From Saturnia japonica (lineage: Eukaryota > Arthropoda > Insecta > Lepidoptera > Saturniidae), in assembly GCA_033032175.1 (NCBI GenBank), contig CM065322.1:13950001-14014000 (forward strand): a DNA stretch of 64,000 bases. Direction: 5' to 3'. The notes beneath the pieces were generated by a model that saw nothing but the letters and a program-made list of their open reading frames with translations, had not been told where the DNA came from and did not search any database. Below are positions 55,401 to 64,000 of this stretch, in pieces; within the stretch, counting starts at the first letter, position 1; each line of letters begins with the position of its first letter. The position numbers were made by a program, and so were the translations under genes.

Positions 55401-55935
55401 AAAGATTTTCAATATTACTAGAAGTCGATAGTGCTGTGCTGATAGAACTGTAAGAATCGTGTTGCCATTTTAGATTAGAAAGATTGAAATCACCTACTAA
55501 TAAAGCTGTAGAAGAACTAGAAATCTTGTTTTGAATTATTTCAGTGGTGTTTTTGAGGTAAGTGTCAATGTATTCATATCTTATTGGAGATGGAACGTAT
55601 ACTGCACAAATATCAACGTAAAAGCCGTTGCCGACTTTTACAGAAAGCCAAATATCCTCACATGATGATTCCCATTTAGATTTTCTTAGTACCTCGTATC
55701 TCTTTTGTACAGCAATCATTACTCCCCCTCCATCATTTTTGACAGAAGCAGAAGAAGTAGAGGATCTATCACGTCTGAATACGTTATAAGGCTGATCGAT
55801 AATCTCGCGATCATATACACCACTATTGAGCCACGTTTCAGTTATTATAATTACATCGAAATTGTTACTTAGCACAGTAATATAAAAATCTTCAGTTTTT
55901 GTTCTAAGTCCTCTTACATTTTGATAATATATTTT
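52500..55935 (-). pseudogene. LINE-D endonuclease and reverse transcriptase
   Basis: The endonuclease (to about 55030) shows NVRGLRTKTEDFYI, IIITETWLNSGV (catalytic Glu), EDIWLSV, LLVGDFNLSNLKW and QRILDLVLCN. One frameshift near 55030 leads to the linker (YPVWFSSSLIKALKEK) and reverse transcriptase: NKSPGPDLLPPILL, HITPIHNSG, NYRPISILS, HGFLPRKSTATNL, YTDFQKAFDLVNH, GVPQGSYLGPLFF and MYADDLKLY. A TGA follows NPDK at about 53746; the thumb region continues (TIRDLGIIVDGSL, RIERVQKRFMYHL), with a further TAA near 53388. The C-terminal piece, LHNRKTFYLPHCRTNIAQHS, lies at 52500-52790 beyond a GC-rich insertion. It is related to LINE-A at 27028-28648. Confidence 0.86.
52805..53215. other. GC-rich segment interrupting LINE-D, origin unknown
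   Basis: LINE-D coding is lost after FAIPRLGS near 53215 and resumes as SRLHNRKTF near 52790. The segment between is unusually GC-rich (for example CGTCGGAACACCGTCGCGTC). It has no motif I recognise and no clear target duplication. It may be a solo LTR or SINE. Confidence 0.4.
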
Positions 55936-56062
55936 TAGAGAGAATTTAATAAATTATCAATATAGTCAACATGCTTAATATTAGAATAAGAACACAATTA
56001 CAGAGAACTTGTATGAATGTATGAATGAAGATGTTTACCGTTTTTGTTAATGTATTAGGATA

Positions 56063-57327
56063 CAAATAAGTTTCCGCCGTTTTTTAACACAAATTAAATA
56101 TTTATTATAGAAGAACGGTAATATAAATTTATTTAAAATATTGCCCATCACGTGCAACCACTTTTTCCCATCTCTCAGGCAGCATTTGAATCCCACGTCT
56201 GAAGAACTCCTTGTCTTTTGAGGCTATCCAGGAATCAACCCAATTTTTGGTATCCTCATAGATGTGGACCGCTGCGCCGTCAGAGCATGTGCCATGGACC
56301 GGAACAGGTGATTATCGGACGGTGCAATGTCTGGTGAATACGGCGGGTAGGGTAACACTTCCCAATCAAGTGTTTCCAAGTACTTTTTCACGGGAGCCGC
56401 AACATGTGGACGAGCATTGTCATGCAGAAGAATAATTTTTTCGTGTCTAGAATAGTATTGAGGGCGTTTTTCCTTCAGAGCTCGGCTCAATCTCATCAAT
56501 TGCGTTCGATAGAGGGCTCCAGTAATTTTTTCGGTCGGATTAAGCAACTCATAATACACTACACCTAGCTGATCCCACTAAATACACAGCATAAGTTTTT
56601 TTCCGTGAATATTCGGTTTTGCTGTTGATGTTGACGCGTGGCCAGGTAATCCCCATAATTTTCTTCTATTTGGATTGTCATAATGTATCCACTTCTCATC
56701 ACCAGTTACGATACGATGTAAAAAACCCTTTTTTTTATGTCTAGCTAGCAGCATTTCACTTAAGCATAATCGGCGTTCAATATCTCTCGGCTTTAATTCG
56801 TACGGAACCCAATTTCCTTGTTTATGAATCATTCCTAATGATTTTAAACGATGTGAGACTGCTTGCTGAGTGACTTCTAATGTTAGAGCAAGTTCTTTTT
56901 GTGTTTGAGATGAATCTTCCTCCAATAATTCTTCCAATTCTGCATCCTCGTAAATTTTTGGCCTTCCACTGCGATCTTTGTCTTCTACGTCGAAATCAAC
57001 GTTTTTAAACTTTTGAAACCACTCTCGACACGTTCTCTCACTCAAAGCACCCTCACCATATGCTTCTACGAGCAATTGATGCGCCTCAGCAGCAGATTTC
57101 TTTAAATTAAAGAAGTAAACTAATATTTCCTGCAAATGACGCTTACTTGGCTCAAATTTTGACATTTTCAACTTATAAAAATTATATTTTACCAATATAA
57201 AATCAATGATATTAATAGGTTATGTTGTTCTTGAATGTCCAAACTATTTTTTAAGCCGGTTATCATCTGCGAAGCTAACCGAACTCCGTGCCGCGCCATC
57301 GACAATAAAACGGCGGAAACTTATTTG
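56063..57327 (-). mobile_element. mariner element (mariner-2)
   Basis: TA flanks it at 56061-56062 and 57328-57329. The terminal inverted repeats match perfectly over 21 bp, beginning CAAATAAGTTTCCGCCG. At 1265 bp it has the normal mariner length and carries one transposase on the minus strand with one stop and one frameshift. Confidence 0.93.
56129..57165 (-). pseudogene. mariner transposase, nearly complete
   Basis: The likely start is the Met at 57165 (MSKFEPSKRHL). The N-terminal helix-turn-helix region has LLVEAYGEGALSERTCREWF, then the WVPYEL linker motif. The catalytic triad is present: TGDEKWIHYDN (first Asp), LLHDNARPHVA (second Asp) and PPYSPDIAPSDNHLF (third Asp). An in-frame TAG at 56578-56580 sits where the family has Trp. 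A shift near 56285 moves the C-terminus into another frame, where EDTKNWVDSWI and a stop at 56129 follow. Without these two lesions the gene would be of family length. It lies just upstream of LINE-D. Confidence 0.92.
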
Positions 57328-57329
57328 TA

Positions 57330-58040
57330 CTCCTTGGATACTTTTTTATTCAATTATCGACGGAAAAAAAAAAATTCGTAACAAGATTTGCGATTCTGGA
57401 AAAGGGACGTACCAGGGGACTGTTTTTGAGACGTTGGAGGTTCATTTATTCGAGTATTCCGTTAGTATATTAGTAAATAAACTGTGGCGTGCAAAGAATA
57501 TTTAATACTATGTCGGTATTGATACAAAAAACAGAAATTTTAGGATTTACTACATAAAATTAGCTTGGGACAGCTTTTTTCCATTTAGTGGAGAAATACC
57601 CTTATATTTATTTATAGTTAGCACACGACTTTTACTATTTTAAAGTTTTTTAAACGAGTGACAAGAGAGTTTATAACAATCAGTAGCCTAGCAACGCTCA
57701 TAGACATATTTACTAGTGCTATCCAACCTTCATATTTTTGAGCTGAAGATAAAATAAAAGTAGTTCTTCAGCATAGACGTATGTTCAAAGGAGTGTCATT
57801 ACAAATTATATAATTAAATTAAGAATGTCGGTGAATGGAGGTTTTACATTAAAGGTATAATAGCCAGTAATATTGGAAGACAATGACCATCATAATGATT
57901 TTAGTCTATGATTGTATAAAAGTTTTAAGTCTATGGTTTTAAAACAGTTGATAGAAGTGTGAATAAAAAATATGGCCGATGGAGTCGTTTTATTGTAATA
58001 AAGAAACAGAATGGTTTTACTAAAAATACATAACAAGTAA
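57330..58040. other. gene-free stretch, perhaps the copia-2 3' LTR
   Basis: On the minus strand copia-2 ends near 58075, followed by ATTAAGGGGTGG, a possible purine tract, and TGTTGCATTACTTG, a possible LTR start near 58040. The LTR end is not defined. CTAGCAACGCTCATAGAC at about 57691 also occurs near 39279. No gene is seen. Confidence 0.4.
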
Positions 58041-60051
58041 TGCAACAAAACCACCCCTTAATCGAGATTCACTTAACTGAAATACCTATCTCATCAATGA
58101 AACGAACATGAGCGATACGCCCTAGTGGTTTGGATAATACTTCAGCAGACATATTATAATATAATTTAATTTAATAATTTTATTATCAACTTTTCTGTAA
58201 TTAAATGAAGCTTTGTATCTACATGTTCCTTCCTGTTGTGTTGTATGGGATTTAATGCTTACTTTTGTGCACTCTGACTGTCGCTAAATATAACTATAGG
58301 TTCTAACTTATCGCAAATTTCGGAAATATAACGGCGTAAATAACATGCTACCTTTGCAGCCGCACTGAGTGCCATGTAATCTGCTTCTGGACGAAAGAGC
58401 TACCATAAGCTGTTTCTCAGCTTCCCACGCAGCGGGACCAACGTCTAACTTAAAATAGTAGCCCGTATATGATCTGCGATGTATTGTACAGTTGGCCCAG
58501 TCTGCGTCTGTGAATCCTTTGAGAGATACTCCAGTTTTTCTGTAAATTATAGAAAAATTTATGGTGCCTCTAAGATTTTGCAGAATCCTTTTAGTTGCTT
58601 GCCAAAGTTCCTTTATAAACTTCGTATTAAACTGGCTCAAGTAGCTGTTGGCAAATACTATATAAGGTCTAGTTTTAACCGCAAGGAAAATTAATGAACC
58701 TATAAGTTTTGGTAGGAAAATGATTCACAAGAGTTTCCATAAACAACCCCAAACTTCGCTTTACTCAATGGTGTACTTGCAGTTTTATAGGAAACAATTT
58801 GAAGCTTTTCAAGTAAATTTGGAATATAGGTTTTCTGATTCACCTTTATTTCTTTTCCTCTGAGTGAAAAATACGTTGACAAATCAGTCTTGAGATTTAC
58901 AAAAGTGATATCATGTTGATAAAAGACAATTATCGACATAGATAGCAATTTCTTGAACAAAAACTTTTGTATATTCACTATGGTTCTGAAGAAGTTTTGA
59001 TAAAACCTATTTTAGAAAGTGTTTTATCCAACTTGACATTCCAAGATCTCGGTACTTGCATTAAACCATATAAGGACTTCCGCAGCAGGTACACTTTGTC
59101 TTTCTGGCCTTCCACAACGAAGCCATGAGGTTGATATACATATAGAAATTCTTCCAGATCCCCATTTTGAAAGGCGGTATCACAACAACCTTATGCCTCA
59201 TTTCAGGTCTAGTTCTGCTGCTAGTGCAAATAGTGTGCTAAAGGAAGAATGACGGATCACAGGTGCAAAAGTTTCAGAATAAACCAAATTCTCATCTCGA
59301 TTAAAACCTTTTACAACAAGTCGTGCCTTGTACTTTATGATATTTCACAATATAATCTTTTTGTTTGGTTTTTCTACTAACTCCCATGTTTAAGTTTTAT
59401 TCACGAGTTATATTTATCTTTCGTTGCAATATTCCAGTTTGCAGCATCATCCGCATGAATAGCTTTCAAGTAACTTTTTGGTTTATTGGAAGTTTCAGGA
59501 GTAGCAACTTTATATTAAAAATAATCTGGCGGTTTCTTGTTTCTTGAACGATATCTACGCTCATTTTCAACAACTTCAACGTCATATTCTGGGTATGCTG
59601 TATTTTGAGGTTCTAGTGATTCAATTTCCACATTAATTGTATTCTTGTGTACTTGAGAAGTATTGCTGTTATCGCTACACTCTGAATTAAATCTAATATT
59701 TTCTTGTTTTCGATCTTCTAATAAAATTACAGGTTCTTCATTTGTAGGAGGTCCGGTCCAACCATAACAGAATCCTTTAAATTAGAGAAGTGATCTTCAA
59801 AAAAGGTAGCATCTCGGGATCTTATTATTTGTCGAGGGTTATGAGGATCTCGAAATATATATCTACTTGGATCTTCTGAATACCCAACAAAATAGCTTCT
59901 GTAGCGCCTTCACATCTAACTTTGTTTTTTGACAAGAGGGAATATGAACAAGTGCTCTACACCCAAATATTTTAAATTGCTAAGGTCATTTTTACGATCA
60001 CACCACATTTCATAAGGTATTTCGCCATGTAAAGCGTGATGAGGGGGCCCA
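58041..60051 (-). pseudogene. copia-2 polyprotein, integrase to RNase H, decayed
   Basis: The minus strand has an integrase end (GEIPYEMWCDRKN) near 60.0 kb and, near 59.85 kb, YFVGYSEDPSRYIFRDP-type sequence. Reverse transcriptase pieces follow near 59.1-58.7 kb (LEKLQIVSYKTASTPLSKAKFG). RNase H comes next with LKGFTDADWANCTIHRRSYTGYYFK (58640-58308), and a C-terminal VLSKPLGRIAHVRFI near 58.1 kb. Most of it is out of frame. The copy is cut at 60051 by a BEL LTR; its 5' half is not in the window unless it lies beyond 64 kb. It differs from copia-1. Confidence 0.75.
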
Positions 60052-60690
60052 TGTTGGTTGAGAGCGGGAGTAGTAATGATATGCGTAGTGAGTTATTGGA
60101 TTGCGCTACCTGGGGAGTTTGTTAGTAACCAACTACTGCGAGTTTCCAAAGCGTGGTTCTAATTCTCGCTTGATAACGTTTTACCGCCAGCCGCCTAGAT
60201 GGCAGCACATTACGTTATGTAGTGTATGTTGTACGTAGAAACTGCATGATCTACGTCACTCCCCGCCGCCCTCGTGCTGCCAGCGCCAACGCCCGCACCG
60301 CAGTCACTAGCAAGTTCTACAGGTTACGGCCGGTTCACACATATCATCGATTTACTGTTCCGTTTTATCGTGTACGTTTTTTTTTCGTCTATGGCGTATG
60401 TAGTTGTATGAGCGACTTCACACATGGCACAGTATTCTGTATACAGTAAAAAATATCGTTCCGTAAAAAAATGACATTCCGTTTTGTCATCGAATACTGG
60501 ACGACGGAACAGTAATAATATACAGATACGTAGAATTTAACGGATAGATACTGTGTGCGTGGCGGGCGGTGTGTGCGGGATGTAGGAGGGGGAGTGATGC
60601 AACAGGTTTTGACTCGCATTTTCTATTGTACATTCATAGAGAACGCGCGCGTGCATTGTGTGTAATAATTATTATAATCACTGATTAACC

Positions 60691-63056
60691 ATGTCAACCA
60701 AGGAGTGGGAAAAGTTAATAGACAAGGAAATGTTAATTAGTTTGGTGAAAGATAGGCCAGTCCTTTGGGACAAGACGCTGGATAAATACAAACACAATAC
60801 TGCAAGTATTGCAGGTTGGTGCGAAATATGCATTACTCTAATGGAGGATTTTGAGGCTATGGAACAAAGACAAAGACTAGAGTTCGGTAAGTGTCTGTTT
60901 TATTATTTAATTACATTCTAAATAGCTTCATCCTGCCATGGAACTGATCCAGCTTTGGACATAAAATAGTTCACGAATTCTGTTCGAACTAAATTGGCAG
61001 TATTACCACTTCGTGTTCTTACTTCATGGGGTAGGTTTCCGTAACTAAATACTTCAGATACGTTATTATCACTGTTTGAGCCCTCCTTGTCCCTTATAAA
61101 GTTGTGTAGAATAATACATGCCTTAACAGTCCATACAACTGTTGTTTTATAGATGTTTAGAGGCCGATGGAATATTCTCCACTTATTAGCTAAGATACCG
61201 AAGGCACATTCAACGTATCTCCTAGCTCTAGTCAAACGATAGTTGAATATTCACTTATTTTTGTCCAGATGCGTCCCGCCAAACGGCCTTAGTAAATTTT
61301 CGTGTAATCCGAAACCTTCGTCTCCAATGACCACATAAGGAACTCTCGTTTCTGAGTCTCTTGTTAATGAGCATGGTGCTGGTATTTGTAGACTGCCGTC
61401 TAGCATCATTTCCCAAAATGTTGTCTCCTTGGATATTGATGAATCGCATTCTTTTCCACAAGATCCGACTCTGACGTATACAAAGCGATAATCGGAGTCT
61501 ACGATCGCTAATAATATGATGGAAAAAAAATCCTTGTAATTGATATACAGTGAACCGCTATTTAGTGGTTTTTTAAGTCGGATATGTTTTCCGTTAACAG
61601 CTCCGAGACAGTGGGGAAAATTAGCTTTTTTGTTAAATTCACTTGCTATCTGTTCCCATTCGTCGACTGATGTAGGAAGTCGCATAAATTTTTCACTTAA
61701 ATTGTTCCATATGCATCTTGAAACTTCTTTAATAATGTTGCTAACAGTCGATACACCAACGCGATAGGTGTAATGAAGATCTTTAAATGAACACCCGGAT
61801 GCTGCATACCTGAAAATAAAATTAATTGTTTTAACGCGGTGAGGCGGGAAGCGAGGAAAGTATAACTACTGTTCAAGTGAGACAGATTTATTTGGTAGAC
61901 AGATAGAGATACAATTTCGATGCGCAGTACTAAACCGGTGTATCCCAACGTAGGTGGAAGTACACAAGCACAGCACTGAATAACTAATACTACGACATTA
62001 AAACGTCTCAACAAGGGTGAAAGCGCATAGCGTGCGTGGTACTAGGCCCTAGCAGGTATCCTAAGAATGCTCGATCACTTTTGGCACAGTTGCTCAGGTC
62101 ACTATTTTATGTCGACATAACGATAGCGCCATCAAATCTACTAGTAGCGCCATCTCTTGGTGACTAGGCGATAATTCAATCTTTATGAGATGCAGAAAAC
62201 GCATAGTGACATCTAGTGATGAATATTAAATGTTGGTGGCGTTACATTGTTTTATTACTTGTTTTAGGAAAACTGGTTATGAAAAAGTGGAGACAGATGA
62301 GAGATGCCTGGGTGAGAACACTAAATGATAAAAAGAATTGCAAGACGTCTGGTTCCACTGTCTCAAACACGAAGCCCTACAAATACAATAATCAGATGTT
62401 GTTTTTGAAAAAAGTAGTTGCAGCTGGTGAAACGCACGAAAGCGTCTCTGCTAAACAAACTGAAGAACATACCGAAGATCACACCACGACATCGAATGAA
62501 CCTACAAATGAAGATGACAGTGTGACTACAATGACACAACTTGACAATGACAGTCAAACGGACAAACAAATTCTAGCCCCCCCCCCCCCCCCAAACGCAG
62601 AGCACCAACCAAAAGAAATTTTAATGAAATGGCTGCCAAAATGATGTCCTACATTGACTATCGCATAAACCGAATAAAATTGAGCAGGATGATCGCAATT
62701 TATCGTTCTTCAAAGGTCTTTTGCCGTCCTTGGCTTTGCTTGATGATGACCAAACTTTGGAGTTCCAGTCAGGGGTGATAAACCTATTACAAAATATTAA
62801 ACATAGGAGAGTTGGCCAGTCATTTATGACTGGTCAGCCTATACACAAACATCTGGTGCTAGTCACTATCAATCCCAGGGCTATTTTAGCAGACCACAGT
62901 CTACTGATAGTGCACTATCGCCAATTCAATCTGTATACAGTGATGCTACGTTACATATGTCTGAGTTTTAAAATGAAAAGTACGTACTTTAAAAATATCG
63001 CTATTTTTTACTTCTGGGCAGATACTTTTCTTCCAACGAGTATCTTGCTTTTTTAA
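60691..63056 (+). pseudogene. Harbinger accessory protein, MADF-BESS type
   Basis: Exon 1 (60691-60886) encodes the MADF start: LISLVKDRPVLWDKTLDKY. A GTAAGT donor at 60887 and a TTTTAG acceptor ending at 62267 define a 1381-bp intron. Exon 2 continues in phase with KLVMKKWRQMRDAWVRTL, the MADF end. After a 16-base C-run (about 62577-62592) the frame shifts, and a second shift near 62670 leads to SFFKGLLPSLALLDDDQTLEFQ, a BESS motif. The C-run could be an assembly error. The partner protein in Harbinger elements carries the transposase to DNA. The intron contains the transposase main exon on the other strand. The true 3' end is uncertain; the last frame stays open to 63056. Confidence 0.85.
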
Positions 63057-63308
63057 ATTCTTTTCCAGTAGTTTAAGAAGTTCATCAAAAGTAGACATTG
63101 ACATACGAAAGTAATTAAAAAATTTCGATTCATCACCTCGTAACTGACTCATATGTAAACTGTAAGCACCCTCTCTAGATCTTTGGGCCATTAGTGGATG
63201 CTGCCAATAACGTCGAATCTTCCTTCTCCGACGATAGTACCAATACAACACGACAGCGTCCATCCTTGTAGAATAGCGGCGGTATACTGCGAGTTTTCTG
63301 TCACACAT
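60918..63308 (-). pseudogene. PIF/Harbinger DDE transposase, two exons, inactivated
   Basis: Exon 1 starts at 63308 (MCDRKLAVY) and holds FFNYFRMSMSTFDELL, ending near 62985 at a GTACGT donor; the exact junction is not settled because the phase does not fit simply. Exon 2 begins near 61809 after TTTTCAG, with SGCSFKDLHYTYRVG. The first catalytic position reads GAVNGKHIRL, with Asn (codon 61593-61595) where the family has Asp. The second Asp (VDSDYRF) and the Glu (GDEGF) are present. An in-frame TGA at 61251-61253 interrupts the DKNK-x-IFNYRLTRARR motif; a CGA-to-TGA change would explain it. The C-terminus continues as RARRYVECAFGILANKWRIF and stops at 60918. Both lesions point to loss of activity. 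Confidence 0.88.
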
Positions 63309-63722
63309 CGCATCCAGTAAAGACGGATCCGTTGAACGTTATACGGTGCATATGTGTGAATAGAGCATAAATTTATGATGTATCCGTTAAAAACGTACCA
63401 GTAAAACGGACTCCCATGTGTGAACGGGCCGTTAGTGCACGTTCTTCTAATTTATTGCTGCTTCCATGTGATCATTCGCCCTCCCGCCTAATATGTATTC
63501 ATCACCTGGTAAAGATTGTAGCTGGGTTGTACAATAAATAATACTTCAAGCGAAAATAAGGTTATACATGTATTGTCGTATCAAGACAGTGAGAATAAGT
63601 GCCCGGTGAAAGGTCGCGCCGAGATGCTTCCCCCGTTCCGCCGATCCTCGTGAGGCCCCTCCCGCGCCTCGATCTGTCTCCCCTCTGAGACCAAGCGCGA
63701 ACATCCTCCCCCCAGGAAAGAC

Positions 63723-64000
63723 TCAGTCTTCAAGGTTCGATGTTGTTGGGAGCAGGCAGACCTTGTTGATGGCCCGTCGCACAGTACCCTTTGCGGTATG
63801 AAAATCCGCAACTCTAGAGACGCCTTCCGAACCCGGGTACAAGCATTTTACTCGCCCAAGCTTCCATTTCAGCGGAGGAAAGTTGTCTTCCTTAAAGACG
63901 ATCATATCGCCAACCTCGATTTTGCCTTGGTGAGTCTGCCATTTTTTTCGCTGCTGTAGCTCAGCCAGGTACTCCTTCGACCATCTCGACCAGAAATGCT
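63723..64000 (-). CDS. BEL/Pao Pol, C-terminal end (partial)
   Basis: The minus-strand frame enters from beyond the window and reads WSRWSKEYLAELQQRKKW, then VGDMIVFKEDNFPPLKWKLGRV and VCLLPTTSNLED before a stop at 63723. This is the DUF5641-type domain at the end of BEL integrase proteins. It is open throughout the visible part. A polypurine tract and LTR follow directly. The protein inserts reverse-transcribed DNA into the genome. Confidence 0.88.
   Translation of the reverse strand, partial: HFWSRWSKEYLAELQQRKKWQTHQGKIEVGDMIVFKEDNFPPLKWKLGRVKCLYPGSEGVSRVADFHTAKGTVRRAINKVCLLPTTSNLED

Larger units (their letters stand above)
52388..55960 (-). mobile_element. jockey/CR1-like LINE (LINE-D)
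   Basis: The minus strand runs from an endonuclease start near 55935 to a tail of AAAT-type repeats at 52388-52410. It contains a single ORF2 with endonuclease and reverse transcriptase and no RNase H. ORF1 is not present. A GC-rich foreign segment interrupts the last part of the ORF. Confidence 0.82.
60327..63431 (-). mobile_element. PIF/Harbinger DNA transposon inside the BEL-B LTR
   Basis: TTA duplications at 60324-60326 and 63432-63434 match the Harbinger TWA target. The terminal inverted repeats are CGGCCGGTTCACACAT on the left and CGGCCCGTTCACACAT on the right as reverse complement. The 3105-bp element encodes both standard Harbinger proteins, a DDE transposase on the minus strand and a MADF-type DNA-binding protein on the plus strand. 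The related LTR at 49252-49583 is uninterrupted at the matching position. Confidence 0.94.
60052..64000 (-). mobile_element. BEL/Pao element, 3' LTR and pol end (BEL-B)
   Basis: On the minus strand the end of pol (stop at 63723) is followed by CCTGGGGGGAGGA, a polypurine tract, and then the LTR from TGTTCGCGC (63703) to CAACCAACA (60052). The TG...CA ends and position suit an LTR. Without the Harbinger insertion the LTR is about 547 bp. The element continues past the window edge. It cuts copia-2. Confidence 0.85.

Noticed and set aside
60222..60619. Frames of about 75 codons near the Harbinger left end
   Set aside because: They overlap the LTR and terminal repeat on both strands and have no motif.
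63581..63811. 76-codon frame overlapping the BEL pol end
   Set aside because: It is a shifted frame on the same strand across the pol end, purine tract and LTR, and the pol frame has clear family motifs.

Overview
This window looks like a stretch of animal, almost certainly arthropod and most likely insect, nuclear DNA. The reasons are high A+T content, multi-exon transposase genes with GT-AG introns, and families typical of insect genomes: Tc1, mariner, pogo, hAT and Harbinger DNA transposons, BEL/Pao, copia and gypsy LTR elements, and RTE-, I- and jockey/CR1-like LINEs. I cannot name the species. I found no host protein-coding gene, tRNA or rRNA that I would defend. Nearly every long open frame belongs to a transposable element, and most are broken by stops, frameshifts or nested insertions.

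Layout, left to right. Positions 1-9.1 kb are AT-rich and hold a hAT element (2333-5946, perfect 8-bp target duplication) and pieces of a dispersed repeat. Positions 9.1-19.7 kb hold a probable hAT MITE, a TRIM-like short LTR element (10655-11369), a pogo element (11500-13255), an irritans-type mariner (14905-16358) and a Tc1 element (17973-19699) whose 347-codon transposase is open but has Lys in place of the third catalytic Glu. Positions 19.8-33.7 kb are one I-type LINE (LINE-B, minus strand) split by three insertions: an unclassified 4.57-kb DNA element encoding an XPG/FEN-like protein (19893-24461), a fragment of a plus-strand LINE (27028-28648) and a BEL fragment (29246-31755). Positions 33.7-37.3 kb are an RTE LINE split by the 3' end of another LINE. 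Positions 37.4-40.2 kb hold decayed hAT and gypsy remnants.

Positions 40.2-48.5 kb are a copia element cut inside its Gag zinc knuckle by a 4576-bp DNA transposon (43131-47706) with perfect 22-bp terminal inverted repeats and a 4-bp target duplication. It carries a broken transposase-like gene I cannot place in a named superfamily. A diverged second copy of that gene lies at 49590-51893, beside a BEL LTR fragment. Positions 52.4-57.3 kb hold a LINE and a mariner, 58-60 kb a second copia, and 60.05-64 kb a BEL LTR and pol end. That LTR contains a PIF/Harbinger element (60327-63431) whose MADF-BESS gene and transposase gene have interleaved exons on opposite strands.

The genes do not form a host pathway; the window is a layered record of transposition. 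The two best candidates for little-described biology are the 43131-47706 element and the 19893-24461 element. The second has arrays of a repeated motif, in inverted orientation, at its two ends. Nested decayed elements in mixed orientations with no host gene fit heterochromatin or a piRNA-producing locus, but the sequence alone cannot show that.
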